The notes under the pieces are model-generated. The model saw only the letters and a list, made by a program, of their open reading frames with translations. It did not search any database and had not been told where the DNA came from. Shown here in pieces: positions 60,618 to 64,000 of a DNA stretch of 64,000 nucleotides. Numbering within the stretch: the stretch's first letter is position 1; every line of letters begins with the position of its first letter. A program made the translations under genes and the position numbers. Source of the stretch: Streptomyces sp. NBC_00258 (GTDB taxonomy: Bacteria > Actinomycetota > Actinomycetes > Streptomycetales > Streptomycetaceae). Where the stretch lies: positions 5,890,001-5,954,000 of the forward strand of contig NZ_CP108081.1 in the NCBI RefSeq assembly GCF_036182465.1. The letters are read 5' to 3'.

Positions 60618-61839
60618 CTAGTCCGTGGCGGCGGGTTCCGGCAGGGTGCCCGGGCGCGTACTGGGGACGGCCGGCCGTCGTTCGTCGCGCCTGCCCAGCG
60701 CCGCGAGGCTCAGGGTCACGGTGACCGACGCGACCGCCATCATCGTCATCGCCGTTGCCGGGGAGGTCAGTTGGGCGAGTGTGCCCGCGAGGACGGCGCC
60801 GACACCCTGCATGGCGGCCATGCCGGTGGCGTGCAGACCGAGGGCCTGGCCCGCGAGATCGTCGGGGGTGAGGGACATCAGGCGCTCCTGCAGGACCAGG
60901 CTCGCGGCGAAGCCGACGGAGGCGACGGTGACGGCCACGGCCGACAGCGCCACTCCGGGACGCAGGACGAAGAACAGGTAGGGAACCGCGAGCAGCAGAC
61001 GCAGCGGCGTCGCGAGACGGGGCCGCAACGCGGGCGGCACCAGGCGCCCCACCGCCATGTCGCCCGCGAACATGCCCAGCGCCCCGAACGCGTACAGCAC
61101 CCCGGCCGCTTCGGGGGCGTAGGAGACGTAGAGCGAATCGCCGCCGACGATCAGGCCGTTGGGGACCCACAGGCCCAGGTAGACGAGGCGGCGGGGGCGT
61201 GAGGACCACAGGAGGGCGTTTGGTGCGCCAGGTCGCCGAGACGGACGGGCGGCCGGCCGCGCGCGGTGGGCGAGCCCTGAGACCCAGGCGTGTGACCAGG
61301 GCCGACAGCACATACAGCGCCGCCGCCAGGAGCAGGCACGTCCGCGGGGACAGGAGCACCAGCAGTGCGCCGCCCGTCGCGAACCCGGCCATCTGCACCA
61401 GGCCCCAGAGCATGTTGTAGACCGAACGCCCTAGGACATAGCCGTCCTTGGTCAGGATCTCGTTCAGCAGTCCCCCGCGTACGCCCCCGCCCAGCGACGC
61501 GACCAGCCCTTGCAGGAGCACGACGGCGAAGACCCCCCAGACCGGCAGGCCGGGCAGAGCCAGCACCGCCGTACCGGCCGCGAAGGCGAGGGCGAGGGCG
61601 GTCAGGACCGCGCGCGGGGGCAGGCGGTCGGCGCCCGAGAGCAGGAAGGCGCCGCCCAGCAACTGCGCCAACTGCGGGGCGAACATGCTCACCGCCGACA
61701 GGAGCGGGGAACCGGTGGCCCGGAAGACCAGCGTGCCGAGGGCCAGACCGCCGATCGTCTGGGCCGCGGCGAACGCACCGAAGGAGAGCAGGAACGGGGT
61801 GAACTCCGGCGTGCGAAACAGGGAGCGATAGCTGCGCAT
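60618..61839 (-). pseudogene. MFS transporter with a single frameshift
   Basis: From ATG 61839 the frame reads MRSYRSLFRTPEFTPFLLSF through helices such as TIGGLALGTLVFRATGSPLL to SVSATWRT. At the AAA run (TTT on plus, 61219-61221) it must shift by one base to continue NALLWSSRPRRLVYLGLWVP to the stop at 60618. Together about 405 residues, a normal MFS length with 12 helices. Either a real inactivating indel or a homopolymer sequencing error. Divergent from an ArsR-type regulator, the usual pairing. Confidence 0.8.
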
Positions 61840-61986
61840 GGGCCGAAGTCTCCGAGCAACTCGGGTGCCCTGTTGACTGTTTCGCCGACACGCGAAAGGT
61901 CGTACGTACGGGCTTCGGGAAGCTCGTACACGCGGGCTTGAGACATCCGGGAGACAGGGGCGCAACAGGGGCGCCCCCGTCTTTTT

Positions 61987-62014
61987 GGGGGCGCGGGGAA
62001 CTGCGCACCGAGCC
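61987..62014 (+). repeat. GC-rich intergenic repeat, copy 6
   Basis: GGGGGCGCGGGGAACTGCGC then ACCGAGCC, one substitution cluster away from copy 1. It lies in the divergent region between the MFS and ArsR-type genes. Confidence 0.75.
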
Positions 62015-62084
62015 CCCACCGACCCGCACCCGACAACCGACCTACTCCCCCAGACCTCATACGCAGGGGCTTAAGGTCAAGCGC

Positions 62085-63131
62085 ATGGGCTTGTGGCAGA
62101 TCGGCACCGACACCCTCGCCCGAAGCCGCTTCGTGCTCTCGCCGTTCGCCGAGACCTTCGCGAGCCTGAGACTGCTGCACGCGGGGACCGGCGCCCATCC
62201 GGGCGAGGAGGCCTGGCTGCGCGAGCACCTGCCCGGCTACCGCGCCCGTCTCGCGGCCGACCCGGTGGCCGCGCTGGTCGTGCGGGTGGCGTTCGGCACG
62301 TCCTGGATCGCCGACTTCTTCTGCCCCACCTCGTGCGCCGGGGAAAGCTTCGAGGAGACCGTGGCCCGGGTGCGCGCGACCGCCGCCGAGGAGGCGCGGG
62401 CCAACCTCCGGGTGTGCCTCCGAGGCAGCCCGCTCCCCGCCGCCCTGGAGCGGGACGACCTGCCCGAGCGGGCGACCACGCTTCTGACGTACGTCTGGGA
62501 GGAGACCGTACGGCCGTACTGGGAACGTCGGCGGCGCGTGCTGGAGGCCGACATGGTCGCGCGGACCGCACGCGTGAGCCAGGGAGGCTGGGCGGCCGTG
62601 CTGGACTCGCTGAAGCCGGGGACCCGGTGGCTCGGGGAGAGCCGGTTCCAGGTCAACCCGAACGCGTATCCGCCGCGGGAGATCGCCGCCGGGGCGGAGC
62701 TGCTGTTCATGCCGGTCACACCGAAGACCAGTTGGGTGTCGTGGGAGGGGCGGGAGCGGTACGCCGTCGTCTACCCGTGCCTCGGGGTGCTCGCCGAGGA
62801 CCACCACCGGCGCCCCGTCCCGGCCGGCCTCGGGGCACTCGTCGGCACCGCACGGGCCGGAGTGCTGGCGCTGCTCGGCACCCCCATGAGCACGACCCAG
62901 CTCGTCGCCGTGACCGGGCAGGGGCTGGGTTCGGTGGGCCGGCATCTGCGGGTGCTGCTGGACGCGGGTCTGGTGGAGCGGCGGCGGGCCGGTCAGTCGG
63001 TGCTGTACGTGCGGACGCCGGCCGGGGAGGTCCTGATGGAGGCGTCGGGGGTGTCGGGAGCCGGTGCGGGCGACCGGCTGCCGGAACCGGAACCGGGTCC
63101 GGGTCCGGGTCCGGGTCCGGGGATCCACTAG
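62085..63131 (+). CDS. ArsR-type winged-helix regulator with DUF5937 N-terminus
   Basis: 348 residues from ATG 62085. TAAGGT ends 7 nt upstream, no ribosome-binding site (leaderless). The N-terminal ~250 residues are the actinobacterial DUF5937-type domain (GLWQIGTDTLARSRFVLSPF). The C-terminal ArsR winged helix reads VLALLGTPMSTTQLVAVTGQ and VGRHLRVLLDAGLVERRRAG. It ends in a Pro/Gly repeat (PEPGPGPGPGPG) encoded by CGGGTC tandem codons. It probably represses the divergent MFS exporter gene. Confidence 0.88.
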   Translation: MGLWQIGTDTLARSRFVLSPFAETFASLRLLHAGTGAHPGEEAWLREHLPGYRARLAADPVAALVVRVAFGTSWIADFFCPTSCAGESFEETVARVRATAAEEARANLRVCLRGSPLPAALERDDLPERATTLLTYVWEETVRPYWERRRRVLEADMVARTARVSQGGWAAVLDSLKPGTRWLGESRFQVNPNAYPPREIAAGAELLFMPVTPKTSWVSWEGRERYAVVYPCLGVLAEDHHRRPVPAGLGALVGTARAGVLALLGTPMSTTQLVAVTGQGLGSVGRHLRVLLDAGLVERRRAGQSVLYVRTPAGEVLMEASGVSGAGAGDRLPEPEPGPGPGPGPGIH

Positions 63132-63196
63132 GTCCTGTGCGCCACGATCATGGTGGCCCCGGACGGCCCCGGCACCCCCGAAGGTGCCCAAGGCTC

Positions 63197-64000
63197 TCAC
63201 TCGAACGGCAACGGCCGCGCATGCACCACGTCCAGCCGTGACACGGCCCGCGTGAGCACGACGTACAGCCGATGCAGTCCCCGGGTCTCCCCCTCCGCGA
63301 TCGCCGCCGGCTCCACGGCGACGACATGGTCGTACTCCAGGCCCTTCGCGAGCCCGGCCCCCAACACCATGACACGCGCGCCGAGTTGGTCGACCCCGGC
63401 CGCCTCGATACCGGCGCGGCCGAGCGCCTCCCGCACCCGTACGACGTCCGGGTCGGCCGTGATGACGCCCACGGACCCCTCGTACGAGAGGGCGCGGCGC
63501 ACGGCCTCGACGGTCTCGCCGAGTACGTCGTCCGTGGGGAGCATCCTCAACTCGCCGTCCCTGCGCAGGGATTGGCCGGCGGGGACTCCGACGTCCAGCC
63601 TCGCGAGTACCCGGTTGGCCAGCTCGACCACTGCCTGCGGGACACGGAAGCCGGTGGTCAGCGGCACGACCACCGCCTCCGGTCTGCCCAGGTGGCCGAG
63701 GAGTTCGCCCCATTCCCGCGCGGCCCACGGTGTGGTCCCCTGCGCGAGGTCGCCGAGGACGGTGAGCGACCCGTAGACCGCCCGCCGGCCGATCGCCCGG
63801 CACTCCATCGGGGACAGGTCCTGCGCCTCGTCGATCACCAAGTGCCCATAGCTTTCCGGGTGTTCGACGAGCCCGGCGACCTCGTCGAGGAGGACGAGAT
63901 CGGCCGCCGACCACCGTGCGGACTTCCACGACCGGGGCGGGCGCGCCCACAGCAGCGCCTTCTGTTCGTCCGAGTCCAGCACTCCGTCCGCCGCTGCGGC
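63197..64000 (-). CDS. UvrD/Rep-family helicase, C-terminal part (cut by the window)
   Basis: 267 residues to the stop at 63197, open to the window edge. Helicase motif II is YGHLVIDEAQDLSPMECRAI, motif III SLTVLGDLAQGTTPWA, motif IV VPLTTGFRVPQAVVELANRV, motif V/VI GLAKGLEYDHVVAVEP and HRLYVVLTRAVSRLDVVHA. An ATP-dependent 3'-5' DNA helicase of superfamily 1 (HelD/UvrD-like). The N-terminal Walker A lies outside the window. HelD-type RNA-polymerase-associated helicases of actinobacteria share this C-terminus. Confidence 0.88.
   Translation of the reverse strand, partial: AAAADGVLDSDEQKALLWARPPRSWKSARWSAADLVLLDEVAGLVEHPESYGHLVIDEAQDLSPMECRAIGRRAVYGSLTVLGDLAQGTTPWAAREWGELLGHLGRPEAVVVPLTTGFRVPQAVVELANRVLARLDVGVPAGQSLRRDGELRMLPTDDVLGETVEAVRRALSYEGSVGVITADPDVVRVREALGRAGIEAAGVDQLGARVMVLGAGLAKGLEYDHVVAVEPAAIAEGETRGLHRLYVVLTRAVSRLDVVHARPLPFE

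Overview
The window is very GC-rich actinobacterial chromosome, almost certainly Streptomyces. Supporting signs are the codon bias, a rare TTA leucine codon in a LuxR-type regulator, a mycothiol biosynthesis gene (mshA), a CarD regulator, and the gene order msiK / nucleotidyltransferase / DoxX / rlmB / cysS / ispF / ispD / carD / lipoprotein / phoP-phoR / phoU ... gpmA ... mshA ... NlpC/P60 / RsbU / DUF2516 / HBHA-like / XRE. From memory this matches the core chromosome of S. coelicolor around SCO4240 to SCO4197.

Layout. (1) 1-5600: three LuxR-family regulators, two of them large ATPase-HTH (LAL) proteins. (2) 5764-7620: a tRNA-Thr with its terminator, then a stand-alone TnpB-type gene. (3) 7654-23210: conserved core. 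It holds msiK, a leaderless nucleotidyltransferase, translation genes (rlmB, cysS), two MEP-pathway genes (ispF, ispD), carD, and the PhoR-PhoP two-component system divergent from phoU, with two PHO-box arrays between them and a small palindromic element inserted in the phoU leader. A 7-cysteine, 50-residue peptide follows. (4) 23289-30420: an accessory patch. A reductase/dehydrogenase pair is followed by a truncated LysR gene that runs into a piece of a tyrosine integrase, a few small genes, the 3' half of a tRNA-Ser, and the decayed replication and integration genes (repSA-like, int) of a pSAM2-type integrative conjugative element (AICE). (5) 30452-44121: core again, including gpmA, an MFS exporter, a DUF2000/AraC pair, a secreted beta-helix protein, mshA with YbjN, an NlpC/P60 hydrolase, RsbU-like phosphatase, DUF2516, an HBHA-like protein and an XRE regulator with a His/Asp repeat tail.

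(6) 44281-50924: the most interesting accessory locus. An alpha/beta-hydrolase gene overlaps, by one base, a 1551-residue protein joining a caspase-like protease, a STAND-type NTPase and a WD40-like propeller. A frameshifted small gene probably followed it. A decayed TnsA-like transposase gene lies next to the operon. The architecture is that of NTPase-regulated conflict or programmed-death systems; the function here is inferred. (7) 51251-64000: variable metabolic and regulatory genes (GAPDH, GlxA/AraC, cysteine hydrolase, TmrB-like ATPase, GNAT, VOC), an intact IS5-like insertion sequence, a GntR regulator, a 172-bp element with related terminal repeats, an F420-type nitroreductase fused to a hemerythrin domain, a frameshifted MFS exporter divergent from an ArsR-type regulator, and the C-terminal part of a UvrD-like helicase.

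Recurring signals: many genes have a TANNNT -10 box 6-8 nt before the start codon and no ribosome-binding site, so they are probably leaderless. A GC-rich palindromic repeat with core GCGCGGGGAACTGCGC occurs about six times between genes.
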